Below are positions 22,892-31,391 of a stretch of 64,000 nt of DNA, one piece after another. The translations under genes were made by a program, and so were the position numbers. A model generated the notes under the pieces. That model was not told the DNA's origin. It worked only from the letters and a program-made list of their open reading frames with translations, and did not search any database. Where the stretch lies: the IMG/VR virus record IMGVR_UViG_3300027708_000025, positions 86,108-150,107 of that record, one strand, 5' to 3'. Each line of letters opens with the position of its first letter. Positions within the stretch are counted from its first letter, which is position 1. This DNA is from a virus.

Positions 22892-24351
22892 TATTCTTCC
22901 TTTAAATTTAACGTATAGATTTTATATTCAAACTTTTCATCGTTGTAGATTTTCATCCGTTCAATAAAATGTTCTAACGTAAAATTCTTTCTACTTTTAT
23001 AAGTCATGTCATCAGATATGTCATATAGAATAGCTTCTTTTTTATTGTCACCCAAACGCAATCCTCGCCCAATAGACTGTAGTGTTCTAATCTTACTCTT
23101 GCTTGGTGAAGCAAAAATAACATTGTGTAGATTACGAATATTGATACCAGTAGAGAATGTTCCATACGATGCTACGATGATTGCATTCTCTTCTTCTTCA
23201 GTAATTCTACGAACTTCTTCTCGTTCATCTACTCCAACAGCACCATGAATAAAAAATACAGGTCTATTTTCTTCTACTGCGTCCTTAATCATATTATACA
23301 GTATTCTGCCGTGCTTTTCAACGAATTGATACAGCAACAGAGTGTTACCTTCTAAACCCATAGTTAGATTTCTAATGAATCTATTACGTGACGGCTTACC
23401 TATAATATAATTTATCTCATCTTGATATTTAAAATTCTTACCTAGCTTACATGATTCTTCGTTATGCTTAAGCACCAATGCTTTGATTCTAAACTTAGCT
23501 AATCGTCCAGAGTCAATCAATTCTTTTGTTGTTGTAATCTGTTTGACTTTACCAAACAATCCTTCTAAAACTAATCTATGTGTCTGTGTGCCATCTAGTG
23601 TGCCTGTCAATCCAAATCTATATTTGCACTCTGTTAGTTTTGTTAGAATTGATATCAACGACTTTGCTTTAAACAAATGCGCTTCATCTCCAACAACTAA
23701 TTCAAATTCTTCAAACCATTCTTTTGGCATCTTGTAAATTGATTGCCATGTAGATATGACAATGGGGCAATCAGTTTCTTTGCTTGCACCTGACATAATC
23801 TGGTGTATGTATTTATCACTCTCGAATCCATAGTCTGCAAAGTCTTTGTATAACTGTGCAACAAGTGATATCGTAGGAACAATGATAAGAGTTTTGCAAT
23901 TTAAATATCTCGCAATGAGATATATGATAAGCGACTTGCCAGATGCTGTTGGTGATACTAATAAGTTTCTTCTACTACGTACTGCATGAATGAATGCATC
24001 TATTTGATAGTCTCTAACTTCAAATGGTACACCTAGCGTATCAATAAAGTCTTTTGCTTCTGTTACAGAAAATTCGTCATACGTTTCTACTGATTCATCA
24101 AATTCAATTACGTAGTCACGTTCTTTAGCAAACTTTTCTAAGTATGGAATCAAACCATAATAAATTTGTCTGTTCTGAGAATTGAATAGACGTATCTTTC
24201 CATCCCACACTTTGTTTCTGAATGCGGGCATGAATTTGTAACCGGGAACGTAGAACGTGAAGTATTCATTCAACTCCATTGCATCGGAGTTCTCACACTT
24301 GATGTGTGCGTAGACTTCATCTACTTTTGAGATATAGAGTTTATTGTACAC
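22891..24351 (-). CDS. uvsW: DNA/RNA helicase (T4 UvsW-like)
   Basis: The 486-residue SF2 helicase shows Walker A SPTASGKS, DEAH (VVGDEAHLF), GLTGTLDG and the motif VI sequence QSIGRGLRLG. UvsW unwinds R-loops and branched recombination intermediates and helps switch T4 from origin- to recombination-dependent replication. The start overlaps the end of uvsY by 11 nt. An N-terminal DNA-binding portion of about 90 residues precedes the helicase core. Confidence 0.95.
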   Translation of the reverse strand: MYNKLYISKVDEVYAHIKCENSDAMELNEYFTFYVPGYKFMPAFRNKVWDGKIRLFNSQNRQIYYGLIPYLEKFAKERDYVIEFDESVETYDEFSVTEAKDFIDTLGVPFEVRDYQIDAFIHAVRSRRNLLVSPTASGKSLIIYLIARYLNCKTLIIVPTISLVAQLYKDFADYGFESDKYIHQIMSGASKETDCPIVISTWQSIYKMPKEWFEEFELVVGDEAHLFKAKSLISILTKLTECKYRFGLTGTLDGTQTHRLVLEGLFGKVKQITTTKELIDSGRLAKFRIKALVLKHNEESCKLGKNFKYQDEINYIIGKPSRNRFIRNLTMGLEGNTLLLYQFVEKHGRILYNMIKDAVEENRPVFFIHGAVGVDEREEVRRITEEEENAIIVASYGTFSTGINIRNLHNVIFASPSKSKIRTLQSIGRGLRLGDNKKEAILYDISDDMTYKSRKNFTLEHFIERMKIYNDEKFEYKIYTLNLKEE

Positions 24352-24778
24352 CTTGCGTAAACTTCTTCCATTCTATAGCATTCTTAATCTGAAAATTGCG
24401 TTGGTTGACGTTCTTAAGTACTTCTTCCAGAAACGCTAATTTTTCTTTTTGATTGATTATGCGAACATTGTTGTGTATAATATCTTTATCAGAGTCAAGA
24501 TACATATCAACTTCATTCTTCATCAAACGTTTAACGAAAGGCTCCCAATTGAGTTCGTCAAGTTCTTCTTGTGAAAGTTTTCCATTGTAATACTCATACT
24601 TCTTCAAAGATAAATCTTTGCTTTGAAACTCAAGTGCTTTGAGTTTGCGTCTTTCATCAAAATAAATTTTGAGATATTTGCTGTGCAGTTCTGGTATCTT
24701 CAAAGATGCGATACCTAACTCTGTGGAGTCAACTGTAGCGTCAAGTCTCCACTCTTCCATCATTTGATCTAACGTCAT
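24341..24778 (-). CDS. uvsY: recombination mediator (T4 UvsY-like)
   Basis: The 145-residue helical protein (begins MTLDQMMEEWRLDATVDSTEL, with a central SLKKYEYYNGKLSQEELDEL) resembles UvsY, which loads UvsX recombinase onto gp32-covered single-stranded DNA. It lies directly upstream of uvsW, the T4 order. A GAAGGA site precedes the start, and a sigma70-type promoter is at 24814-24842. Confidence 0.9.
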   Translation of the reverse strand: MTLDQMMEEWRLDATVDSTELGIASLKIPELHSKYLKIYFDERRKLKALEFQSKDLSLKKYEYYNGKLSQEELDELNWEPFVKRLMKNEVDMYLDSDKDIIHNNVRIINQKEKLAFLEEVLKNVNQRNFQIKNAIEWKKFTQGVQ

Positions 24779-24813
24779 AATAATCCTTCAATTCAATATT
24801 CGTATTCATCATT

Positions 24814-24842
24814 ATAATAACACATTCCAAGGCAAATGTCAA
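24814..24842 (-). promoter_or_regulatory. sigma70-type promoter (TTGACA-17-TATTAT) for uvsY
   Basis: The -35 TTGACA (24842-24837) and -10 TATTAT (24819-24814) are 17 bp apart. The TGA stop of the tail-tube-like gene lies in the -35 box. It starts the recombination operon independently of late transcription. Confidence 0.65.
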
Positions 24843-25354
24843 ATGTTTGTTGCTTCGTAGTAGGTGTAGTTAAACGTTACTGTAGAGGTAATAAACTCTT
24901 GATTGTCCACGGCTGAAAATTGCATGTCTCCCAATTCGGTAGGATATGCACCATAGAAATCAATTTTAAAGTTTGGATTGTTTGCGTTTGTTTTAATGAA
25001 TAGTGTTGCATCAGAAGTTACGCTGTCAAGCAATTCATCATTATCTTTTAGCCCACCTCTTTTATCATAGCCTTTTGGATTACCTAGTTTAAATATCCAA
25101 TTATATAATTCATACCATGATTGCATATCTTCATCGACTATAAACGTCAATGTTAATGTGCCAAAGCTGATTTGATTTCCTGGTACACTCAATGCAGAAA
25201 ATGGTGTGTTAATGCTAGTTGATTGTAGCGACATGCTTGGTAAATTTACAGCTTGCACAAAATATGTGAAGTTGGGAATTCGTCTAAGAACAAAATCAAA
25301 TTTATTATTAGAAAGAAAACTTCTATTTGCTGGTGTTGTTGATAGTGTAGCCAT
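24839..25354 (-). CDS. tail-tube-fold protein (gp19/gp54-like or gp3-like)
   Basis: The 171-residue protein resembles the two gp19 copies of the window in overall pattern: the initial KFDFVLRRIPNFTYFVQAVNLP, the mid-region SFGTLTLTFIVDEDMQSWYELYNWI and the C-terminal TVTFNYTYYEA. The cyanophage counterpart at this place, after gene 23, is variably annotated as tail completion or tail-tube-like. It may form the tip or end of the tube. It is preceded by a late promoter (25374-25381), supporting a virion role. Confidence 0.75.
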   Translation of the reverse strand: MATLSTTPANRSFLSNNKFDFVLRRIPNFTYFVQAVNLPSMSLQSTSINTPFSALSVPGNQISFGTLTLTFIVDEDMQSWYELYNWIFKLGNPKGYDKRGGLKDNDELLDSVTSDATLFIKTNANNPNFKIDFYGAYPTELGDMQFSAVDNQEFITSTVTFNYTYYEATNI

Positions 25355-25373
25355 GTTATCTCCTCTTGTCTTC

Positions 25374-25381
25374 TATTTATG
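25374..25381 (-). promoter_or_regulatory. late promoter (CATAAATA)
   Basis: A near-consensus late octamer on the minus strand 20 nt upstream of the tail-tube-like gene, directly after a terminator. Confidence 0.6.
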
Positions 25382-25385
25382 CAGA

Positions 25386-25413
25386 CAAAAAAAGAGGACC
25401 CTAAGGTCCTCTT
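25386..25413 (-). terminator. terminator after the major capsid gene
   Basis: A perfect 9-bp stem AAGAGGACC/GGTCCTCTT with a 4-nt loop (25392-25413) is followed by seven U. It follows gene 23 and separates it from the tail-tube-like gene. Confidence 0.9.
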
Positions 25414-25444
25414 CTTAATACCGATGTGTTCTCGGTTTAATCAA

Positions 25445-26797
25445 TTACATCAAGTTCGTAATTGAAAATCTACGATAGTAGATGTTCTTGTTAGCGAAAG
25501 TCAATGTACCATCAGCAGCCGATGTTGCGAATGGGTTTGCGACCATACCGTAACGTGTTTTGAAACCAATCTTTGGTTGGAATGTGTCTTGACCAACTGC
25601 ACGAACCATTTGCAATGGAACGTATGGGCAATAGAACAAGCCAGCATCAAAAGCTGAAGTGCCTTTGTAGCCGATTGTTGCATAGTGTGTACCAGATGTT
25701 GCGGCAAAATATGGATCAATATAAACTTTGATACGACCATTCAATACACCAGCGAATGTGTTACCTGTGTCATCAACTTGTAAGTTGTTAGATGCAAGTG
25801 CTGGAGTGTAATCAAGAACACCAGCCATTTGCAATGCAGATGCTACGTCTGAAGAACAGATAAGCACGTTACCTTTACCTCTACGAGTTGCTTTAGCAAT
25901 TGCATTGGCTTCACGCTCTAATTGGAACATCAAACCTTTGAACTTCTCAACAGACCAACGACCGTTAGAGTCAACATCAAGGTTGAATGTGCCAGCAGTT
26001 GTAACGTTCTCTTGTGCGCCAATAGTAGCTGTCAAGTTGATAGTACGAACAACTTCACGGTTAATTTCAGCTAAGATTTCTGTAGAAAGAATGTTTGCTA
26101 ATTCTTGTTCAGCATCCAAACCATGGACTGCTTTCAAGTCTTGTGCAAGTTCCATTGTGTATTCTGCTTTCAAAGCACGGCTCTTTGCAGTAACAGCAAT
26201 CTTTTCAATGGAGAATGCCATCTCTTGGAATTGATTACCAGAACCATCACCTAATGCTTCAGCATTGGCTGTTGTCATACCTGTACCACGTGTGTACTCT
26301 GTACCACCTGACAAGTCAGCTGGAGATGCACCTGTGTGGGCTGCGGCAACTGGAGATGTTCCACCTGCAACAGAAGAGAATGAAGTGTTTGCTTCGTTGA
26401 ACAATGCTTCAGTTCCACCTTGTGTGGTGTAACGGCTACGCATTGCAAAGATCAAGCCTGTTGGACCTGTCATTGGTTGAACACCGCAAATGTCGTATGC
26501 GATTAAGTTAGGTGCAGAACGGCGAACCAAGCTAATTAAAACTGGATCATAAATGTCGATTGCACCATCGGCCGCTGTAGATGAAGATGCGCCCATTGCG
26601 TTAGCAGGTGCAGTTTCAGACAACAACGATGTTTGATTGCGATAACCACCAGAACCCTGTGCATCTTCACGGCAAGCACGTTCTTGGTTCTCAAGAAGTT
26701 GTGCTGTTACGGCACGCTTATGGGAATCCTTGATTGAGGCTAAAGCGCCATGGTCAAGAACTGGTGCCCATTTTTTTAAAAGATTTTCTACGCTCAT
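25445..26797 (-). CDS. 23: major capsid protein precursor (T4 gp23-like)
   Basis: This 450-residue protein is the HK97-fold capsid precursor. The N-terminal 61 residues are the helical propeptide that gp21 should remove at a (L/I)xE site, here SLLSE with E61. The mature start is followed by YDPVLISLVRRSAPNLIAYDICGVQPMTGPTGLIFAMRSRY, the strongest family signature. It ends with GFKTRYGMVANPFATSAADG. No gp24 vertex paralogue is in this window. AAAGGAG precedes the start and a late promoter lies 29 nt upstream. Confidence 0.97.
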   Translation of the reverse strand: MSVENLLKKWAPVLDHGALASIKDSHKRAVTAQLLENQERACREDAQGSGGYRNQTSLLSETAPANAMGASSSTAADGAIDIYDPVLISLVRRSAPNLIAYDICGVQPMTGPTGLIFAMRSRYTTQGGTEALFNEANTSFSSVAGGTSPVAAAHTGASPADLSGGTEYTRGTGMTTANAEALGDGSGNQFQEMAFSIEKIAVTAKSRALKAEYTMELAQDLKAVHGLDAEQELANILSTEILAEINREVVRTINLTATIGAQENVTTAGTFNLDVDSNGRWSVEKFKGLMFQLEREANAIAKATRRGKGNVLICSSDVASALQMAGVLDYTPALASNNLQVDDTGNTFAGVLNGRIKVYIDPYFAATSGTHYATIGYKGTSAFDAGLFYCPYVPLQMVRAVGQDTFQPKIGFKTRYGMVANPFATSAADGTLTFANKNIYYRRFSITNLM

Positions 26798-26825
26798 GTT
26801 TTTCTCCTTTGAGTATTGTTTAATT

Positions 26826-26833
26826 TATTTATA
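26826..26833 (-). promoter_or_regulatory. late promoter (TATAAATA) for gene 23
   Basis: A perfect TATAAATA on the minus strand, 29 nt before ATG 26797. In T4 gene 23 has its own strong late promoter. Confidence 0.75.
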
Positions 26834-26838
26834 AAAAC

Positions 26839-27747
26839 TTATTTCTTGAGTGTTCTAGAAATATTTTGTACATAGTGGTTCATTACTGGAGTGAATGATT
26901 CTTCAATAGTAGAAACATCATCGTCCATTGGAGCCGCTTTTTTAACTGTATCTTGTGAAGATTCATCAAAATATTTCTTTTTTGTTAAAAGAAGTTTTTC
27001 TTTGTAGTCTTGTTCTGAAACGAATTCAATTCCTTCTGCAAGAGATTTTAATTTTGCAAATTGAACTTCGCTAAGGCCTTCTGAAACTTCGCTAACAATG
27101 TGTTCTTTTTTGAAGATATTGATTTGTGAATTCAAGTTTGCAACTTCAGTAACTGCTTTGTCTAGTTCAGATTCAAGTGTTTCAACTTGTTCTGCAAATT
27201 CCTCAACAACATTTACTTTGTCTTCTGGAATGTCAACATAATGCTCTGTGAATAGGTTCTTTAAACCAATCATAAAATCTTCAGCTAATTCAGCCTTGAT
27301 ACCCTTTTCGATAGCAAGTTTGTTTTCTTCCATCCACTCAGTAACGACATACTCAAGGTATTCGTCAACTTTTGTAACCAAATTTTCGTTGATAGATGCA
27401 ACTTCTGTTTCTAATTTTTCTGCATATTCTTCTTCTAATGCAGTTGTTGCTTCTTCTACTTTAGCAAAAATAGCCGCTTCAAAAATAGCTTTAGCATTAT
27501 TTTTAAATTCTTCAGAAAGAGATTCACCAGAGAAAATAGCATCAATGTCTTCTTTTACTTTTGCTTGTTTTTTCTCTTTCATCATTTTTTCTTTTTCGTC
27601 TTCTTTTTCATCCGCCGCTTTTCCTTTTGGTTCATCGGCATCATCATCTTTCATTTCTTTAGCTTTTTTCTTTTCGATGGCCGCTTTTAACGCAGGTGGA
27701 AGTTCTCCTTCCAACAATTCATCATCCTTGTTATTTACATCAGTCAT
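26839..27747 (-). CDS. 22: prohead scaffold core protein (T4 gp22-like)
   Basis: The 302-residue protein is rich in Lys, Glu and Ala with extended heptad repeats and no obvious enzymatic motif, the composition of gp22. It acts as the main scaffold inside the prohead and is later cleaved by gp21. Residues 30-65 form a highly charged region of Asp, Glu and Lys. Its position between genes 21 and 23 matches T4. Confidence 0.85.
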   Translation of the reverse strand: MTDVNNKDDELLEGELPPALKAAIEKKKAKEMKDDDADEPKGKAADEKEDEKEKMMKEKKQAKVKEDIDAIFSGESLSEEFKNNAKAIFEAAIFAKVEEATTALEEEYAEKLETEVASINENLVTKVDEYLEYVVTEWMEENKLAIEKGIKAELAEDFMIGLKNLFTEHYVDIPEDKVNVVEEFAEQVETLESELDKAVTEVANLNSQINIFKKEHIVSEVSEGLSEVQFAKLKSLAEGIEFVSEQDYKEKLLLTKKKYFDESSQDTVKKAAPMDDDVSTIEESFTPVMNHYVQNISRTLKK

Positions 27748-27789
27748 AATAGGTCTCCTTTATACGATATTTAAAATTATTAGTATATG

Positions 27790-27797
27790 TATTTATA
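27790..27797 (-). promoter_or_regulatory. late promoter (TATAAATA) for gene 22
   Basis: A perfect TATAAATA on the minus strand, 43 nt before ATG 27747 and just after the gp21 stop. Confidence 0.7.
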
Positions 27798-27802
27798 CAA
27801 AA

Positions 27803-28453
27803 TTATAGCTTGGAGAGGAAATCTTTAAACACTTTTATCATGTTTTCTTCCAAGTCTTTCTTAGAAGACTTCTGAATGACTTGTCTCTGTGTTGAAATGT
27901 CGGCTTCTCTAATGATTCCGTTATCCCAAACCCATGCTTTATTTTCCATAATACCACGTACATATGCATCTGGTGCTGAAGGATCGGCTACGATATCTGC
28001 ACATGTTGCGAGATAAAAATCGTTACCAACAACTTTAGTTCCATCTTTTCCTTCTACGAGACTACCTAAGCCTCTTGTAGATACGCCTAGCGTTGCGCCT
28101 TCAGTCATTAAATTCTTTACGATGTTACCGTATGGTGTTTCCATAATCTTTGCTTTACCGATGAAGTTGTTTCCATCTTGACGCAAACTCTTAGTAATGT
28201 GTGACACACGTTCTAAATTGATAGTTGGACCATCTGGATGCCCTAACTCACCATAAGCACGATTCTTCATTACACTTTCAGTAACATATCGATCTGTTTC
28301 TTTTTGCAAAACTGCTAATGGATACATTCTTCCATTACGATTCTTTTGTTCTGCTTGCATGAAGATACCTTCAATGTAGAAACTTCTACCGCCAGCTTCG
28401 TTTGCTTCAGTAATGATATTTACTTGCTCATTAATTTCTGTGATTAGTTTCAT
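27803..28453 (-). CDS. 21: prohead maturation protease (T4 gp21-like)
   Basis: The 216-residue serine protease has the herpes-protease-fold motifs: H72 in AYGELGHPDGP and S125 in LGVSTRGLG. It cleaves gp22, gp23, internal and core proteins after (L/I)xE sites. The N-terminus contains IITEA, a potential self-cleavage site. ATG 28453 overlaps the preceding basic protein gene (ATGA). Confidence 0.93.
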   Translation of the reverse strand: MKLITEINEQVNIITEANEAGGRSFYIEGIFMQAEQKNRNGRMYPLAVLQKETDRYVTESVMKNRAYGELGHPDGPTINLERVSHITKSLRQDGNNFIGKAKIMETPYGNIVKNLMTEGATLGVSTRGLGSLVEGKDGTKVVGNDFYLATCADIVADPSAPDAYVRGIMENKAWVWDNGIIREADISTQRQVIQKSSKKDLEENMIKVFKDFLSKL

Positions 28454-28740
28454 TTTAGTCCTGCCGATGTTCTTTTTCTAAGTGACCTTGTTCTTTTGCG
28501 TAGAATCAAAGCAAGTTTTGGTGCACGTTTTCTAGCCGCTTTGCGTTGTGCCATTTTACGATGCATTTTTTCTTGTGAAGACATTCTTACAAGTTTGCCT
28601 CCTAAGACTTTATATCCAGGTGTTGCTGATACAATTTTTCTGCGCTGAACAATTCCAGCACGTACTCTATTGACTTTAACAAGCCTAGCTTCGTCTACCT
28701 GTTCGTCAGACAAAGATATAAAATCTTTAAATTTTAACAT
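28450..28740 (-). CDS. basic prohead core protein candidate (gp68 position)
   Basis: This 96-residue protein has a strongly basic C-terminal half (KMHRKMAQRKAARKRAPK followed by RKRTRSLRKRTS) after an N-terminal peptide MLKFKDFISLSDEQ that looks like a capsid-targeting sequence. In T4 the genes between 20 and 21 are 67 and 68, and the gene at this place is basic. I therefore suggest the gp68 role, without a sequence match I can defend. The downstream gene 21 start overlaps its stop (ATGA). Confidence 0.5.
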   Translation of the reverse strand: MLKFKDFISLSDEQVDEARLVKVNRVRAGIVQRRKIVSATPGYKVLGGKLVRMSSQEKMHRKMAQRKAARKRAPKLALILRKRTRSLRKRTSAGLK

Positions 28741-29207
28741 TACGTCTGACCGTCATCCGTAGTTTCACGACTAGAATATCCAGCAGTTTTCTTACCTTCA
28801 AGAACTAATGTATATGCGGCATTAGCAGTAAATCCAGTAGTAGATAATAGAATGCTACCTGCTGTGTTTGGCGCATTGTTTGTGAATGGTGCTTGCAAGT
28901 TTACTGTTAAATCTACAATACCAGAACCACTTAAAGTTGCAATAGTTGTATTTGCGCCACCATTAATTGAGTTAGCCCAAAATAAAGTAACTCTAGGATC
29001 CATAGTGGATGACGTTCCTTTTGATACATTCCAAAATAATTTTGTGATTGATAACCGTGTGCTACCATCACCATTAGATGCAATTAAAGTATTTGCATTA
29101 ACTTTAGTTATGTTAGTTTCACCAGTGCCATCAGAAATGTTTGTTAACTTAACCGCCCATGCTGATGCATGATCTTTTAGCGTTTGTGAGGTTACGGTAT
29201 CTGCCAT
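28740..29207 (-). CDS. hypothetical virion protein, 155 aa
   Basis: The product is a beta-rich protein (many Thr/Ser/Ala and alternating hydrophobic strands, e.g. TRLSITKLFWNVSKG and AYTLVLEG) with no charged helices. It may be a capsid decoration or outer structural protein. Its start is one base beyond the stop of the 29209-29715 gene and its stop overlaps the next start (TAATG). No named family is recognised. Confidence 0.6.
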   Translation of the reverse strand: MADTVTSQTLKDHASAWAVKLTNISDGTGETNITKVNANTLIASNGDGSTRLSITKLFWNVSKGTSSTMDPRVTLFWANSINGGANTTIATLSGSGIVDLTVNLQAPFTNNAPNTAGSILLSTTGFTANAAYTLVLEGKKTAGYSSRETTDDGQT

Positions 29208-29208
29208 T

Positions 29209-29715
29209 TTATTCTTTCGCTATAGTTTTTGCAAATGCTAAAAGTACTTCAGCATCTTCTTCCAACTGATTCAAAAAGATTTCTTGATTGCTTTCGTCTA
29301 ACTGATCGTAAAGATTAGAGAGTAAATCAACATCTTCGTTTTTCAAAGCACCACGTGCCTGTGCGGCTTTAAGCATTGCAACTCTATCTTTGTATCCAGC
29401 AACACCAGGTTTGATATCTTTAGCGGCTTTCTTTTCAGCGGCATTTGGATTACTAATGTGTTTCATTGTAGTCTTAGACTGATGACTATCAACTTCACCA
29501 AATGGTTGCTTGTTGTCGAGTCTATCAGCAGGACGTTTGCCAGAACCTTTTTTAGTGTCGTGTGGTCCGATTTCTTCAGGTCCGACTTTTTCTAAATCTC
29601 CAGGGTCTTTAGTTTGAGCAAGATATGACACGGCTGCCATTTTATTGGCAATAGCATCTTTGTACTTTACTCTTTCTATTTCATCCAACTGGATAAAACT
29701 TTTAAAGTTCTTCAT
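29209..29715 (-). CDS. hypothetical prohead/internal protein with capsid-targeting-like N-terminus
   Basis: The 168-residue protein starts MKNFKSFIQLDEIER, resembling the capsid-targeting peptide of T4 internal proteins (MKTYQEFIAE) that ends in a gp21 cleavage site; here L10-D11-E12 would fit. The remainder is polar, with lysine-rich and acidic segments and a C-terminal helical region (NLYDQLDESNQEIFLNQLEEDAEVLLAFAKTI). It could be packaged inside the head. The gene overlaps its upstream neighbour by 14 nt. Confidence 0.55.
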   Translation of the reverse strand: MKNFKSFIQLDEIERVKYKDAIANKMAAVSYLAQTKDPGDLEKVGPEEIGPHDTKKGSGKRPADRLDNKQPFGEVDSHQSKTTMKHISNPNAAEKKAAKDIKPGVAGYKDRVAMLKAAQARGALKNEDVDLLSNLYDQLDESNQEIFLNQLEEDAEVLLAFAKTIAKE

Positions 29716-29923
29716 CTACATTTCCTTCTGAACTGGATTGAAATTCCTCTTCACCAGATGCGACTTCTTCTTCGCTATCTTTAAAAATAGACCCTGCCAA
29801 TTCCATTCTTTTAACTTCAATATGATCCTGTATCTTGTCGTTTAGTGCGTCAAGAATTGAGTTTTTAAACTCGGCCGGTTTTGCATCATATGCGTGTTGA
29901 ATTGCTGTCTGTACATTTTCCAT
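29702..29923 (-). CDS. 67: prohead core protein (T4 gp67-like)
   Basis: The 73-residue protein has an N-terminal helix (MENVQTAIQHAYDAKPAEF), a central IEVKRMELAGSIF segment and an acidic Glu/Ser tail. This matches the build of T4 gp67 (80 residues, helix plus acidic tail) and its location between genes 20 and 21. A late promoter (29951-29958) lies just upstream. Confidence 0.65.
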   Translation of the reverse strand: MENVQTAIQHAYDAKPAEFKNSILDALNDKIQDHIEVKRMELAGSIFKDSEEEVASGEEEFQSSSEGNVDEEL

Positions 29924-29950
29924 ATTATATTTCCTTTTTGTCTGTTAACT

Positions 29951-29958
29951 TATTTATA
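29951..29958 (-). promoter_or_regulatory. late promoter (TATAAATA)
   Basis: A perfect late octamer 28 nt before the gp67-like start. A second near match, CATAAATA, lies at 30018-30011 inside the upstream gene. Confidence 0.65.
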
Positions 29959-29969
29959 CAATACCGTTT

Positions 29970-30926
29970 TTAAGCATTGTAATATGGCATCAAGTAATCT
30001 CTTCCATCTATATTTATGGACATAAATCCTGCCGGATTATTTGGTAAAGTTGCGCTTCCTGATGTTGCAGTTTCTGAAAGGGTACTTGATGGATTAACCC
30101 TAATACCTCCAGCAATAACTGTAGCATCGTTTCCGCCAATCTTAGAAATATTATCATCTTTAAAGACAAGCAACCTATGAATATTGTCTATGAATCCAGC
30201 AGTACCAAAGTTAACAGTTGTTGCTATACTCAACGGCTTGATAATAAATTTAACGCTTGGATTTGGTATTACTAAAGTAGATGTAATTGATGGGAATGGA
30301 ACATCTTTAATTCCCATATTAATCTTTGACGTACCAAATGCAAGCGCAGATTCATATGAATTAGGATATAATATATAATTTAATTTTGATGTTCCAAAAC
30401 TATTCTGTATTGTAACAGACTGTGGTGCAATCAATGGCACAATAGAAGGGGTGCCAAAACTTAATGCAGAATTTACAGAATTTACAGTTACAGTAAAGTT
30501 TAAATTCTCAGAACCAAATGCTAATGTAGATACTACACTTTGTGCATAAATTATTGTATTTAATTGTGATGAACCAAATGCAAGTGTAGATTCGCCTGAA
30601 TTTGGATGTATCTGAACAAATAGATTGTTTACGCCAAAAGAAAGTCCACTTGCAATAGAACGGTCAAAGGCATCAGTTAATTGCTGAATTGTATTTGACT
30701 GATATACTTGAATTTCTGCGTTTTCAATACCAAATAAAGTATCAGAAAGATATAAATTCTGTCTAACATTTACATATACATAATGCGTGTCTGGAAACAC
30801 CACCGTAGAGTCAATTGCTCTATCGTTGGTGTCTATGAATTGTATTATCGGTGTGTCTTGAAGTGCTGATAAAAATGTACTAGCAAATTCTGATAATGCA
30901 ACATCTAAGACAATCACTTGATCCAT
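29970..30926 (-). CDS. hypothetical fibre-like protein with internal repeats
   Basis: The product (318 residues from ATG 30926; a TTG two codons earlier is also possible) has at least five imperfect 25-32 residue repeats with the core LAFGSSQLN / LSFGTPSI / FGTSKLN between residues 95 and 205. They alternate aromatic and polar residues as in beta-helical or stacked virion fibres. It ends with a separate domain (VFKDDNISKIGGND...DYLMPYYNA). It lies in the late structural region but has no recognised family. Confidence 0.6.
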   Translation of the reverse strand: MDQVIVLDVALSEFASTFLSALQDTPIIQFIDTNDRAIDSTVVFPDTHYVYVNVRQNLYLSDTLFGIENAEIQVYQSNTIQQLTDAFDRSIASGLSFGVNNLFVQIHPNSGESTLAFGSSQLNTIIYAQSVVSTLAFGSENLNFTVTVNSVNSALSFGTPSIVPLIAPQSVTIQNSFGTSKLNYILYPNSYESALAFGTSKINMGIKDVPFPSITSTLVIPNPSVKFIIKPLSIATTVNFGTAGFIDNIHRLLVFKDDNISKIGGNDATVIAGGIRVNPSSTLSETATSGSATLPNNPAGFMSINIDGRDYLMPYYNA

Positions 30927-30959
30927 AATCAAGGTTTCTTTATTTTTTAATTAATTATT

Positions 30960-31361
30960 TTAAAGTGCAAATATTCTACTTGCGCCAGAAGAGAATACAA
31001 CTGTAATATCACCGCCGTTAGGAAGAATTGGCAAACCAGTTGCGCTATCAATATAAGCAATCAATCTGGAAGTAGATTGTACTCCAGTATCTTGAAATAT
31101 CAATAATGCTTCACAATTTGCACCAGTAACGGATGTGAATGTTGCGTCATCTGCGTCAAAAACTCCGTTGGTAACAGTTTTATTAGCTAATGTTGTACTT
31201 GATATTACAGCACTATTTGAAACATCACTACGATATTGATGTGATGTGCTATAAGTGTATACTCCAGTGTCAACAAGCGCAATAGTAATTGTATTTGCAC
31301 TCATGTTGATATGAGCATTAATGAATGATTCTTTTGCTTTTGGGTACAATGCGTTTGCCAT
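30960..31361 (-). CDS. hypothetical structural protein, 133 aa
   Basis: This small beta-rich protein (begins MANALYPKAKESFINAHINMSANTITIALVDTG) is a pattern frequent in marine T4-like and other phages, usually annotated as a virion or hypothetical protein. The segment YIDSATGLPILPNGGDITVVFSSGASRIFAL closes it. A late promoter 23 nt upstream supports a virion role. Confidence 0.7.
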   Translation of the reverse strand: MANALYPKAKESFINAHINMSANTITIALVDTGVYTYSTSHQYRSDVSNSAVISSTTLANKTVTNGVFDADDATFTSVTGANCEALLIFQDTGVQSTSRLIAYIDSATGLPILPNGGDITVVFSSGASRIFAL

Positions 31362-31383
31362 AAAATTCTCCTTAATTTTTACT

Positions 31384-31391
31384 TATTTATA
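31384..31391 (-). promoter_or_regulatory. late promoter (TATAAATA)
   Basis: A perfect late octamer overlapping the stop codon of the collagen-like gene and 23 nt before ATG 31361. Confidence 0.65.

Noticed and set aside
25420-25436. Second hairpin (ACCGA/TCGGT) after gene 23
   Set aside because: It lacks a U tract and overlaps the gene end; the neighbouring hairpin at 25392-25413 is the clear terminator.
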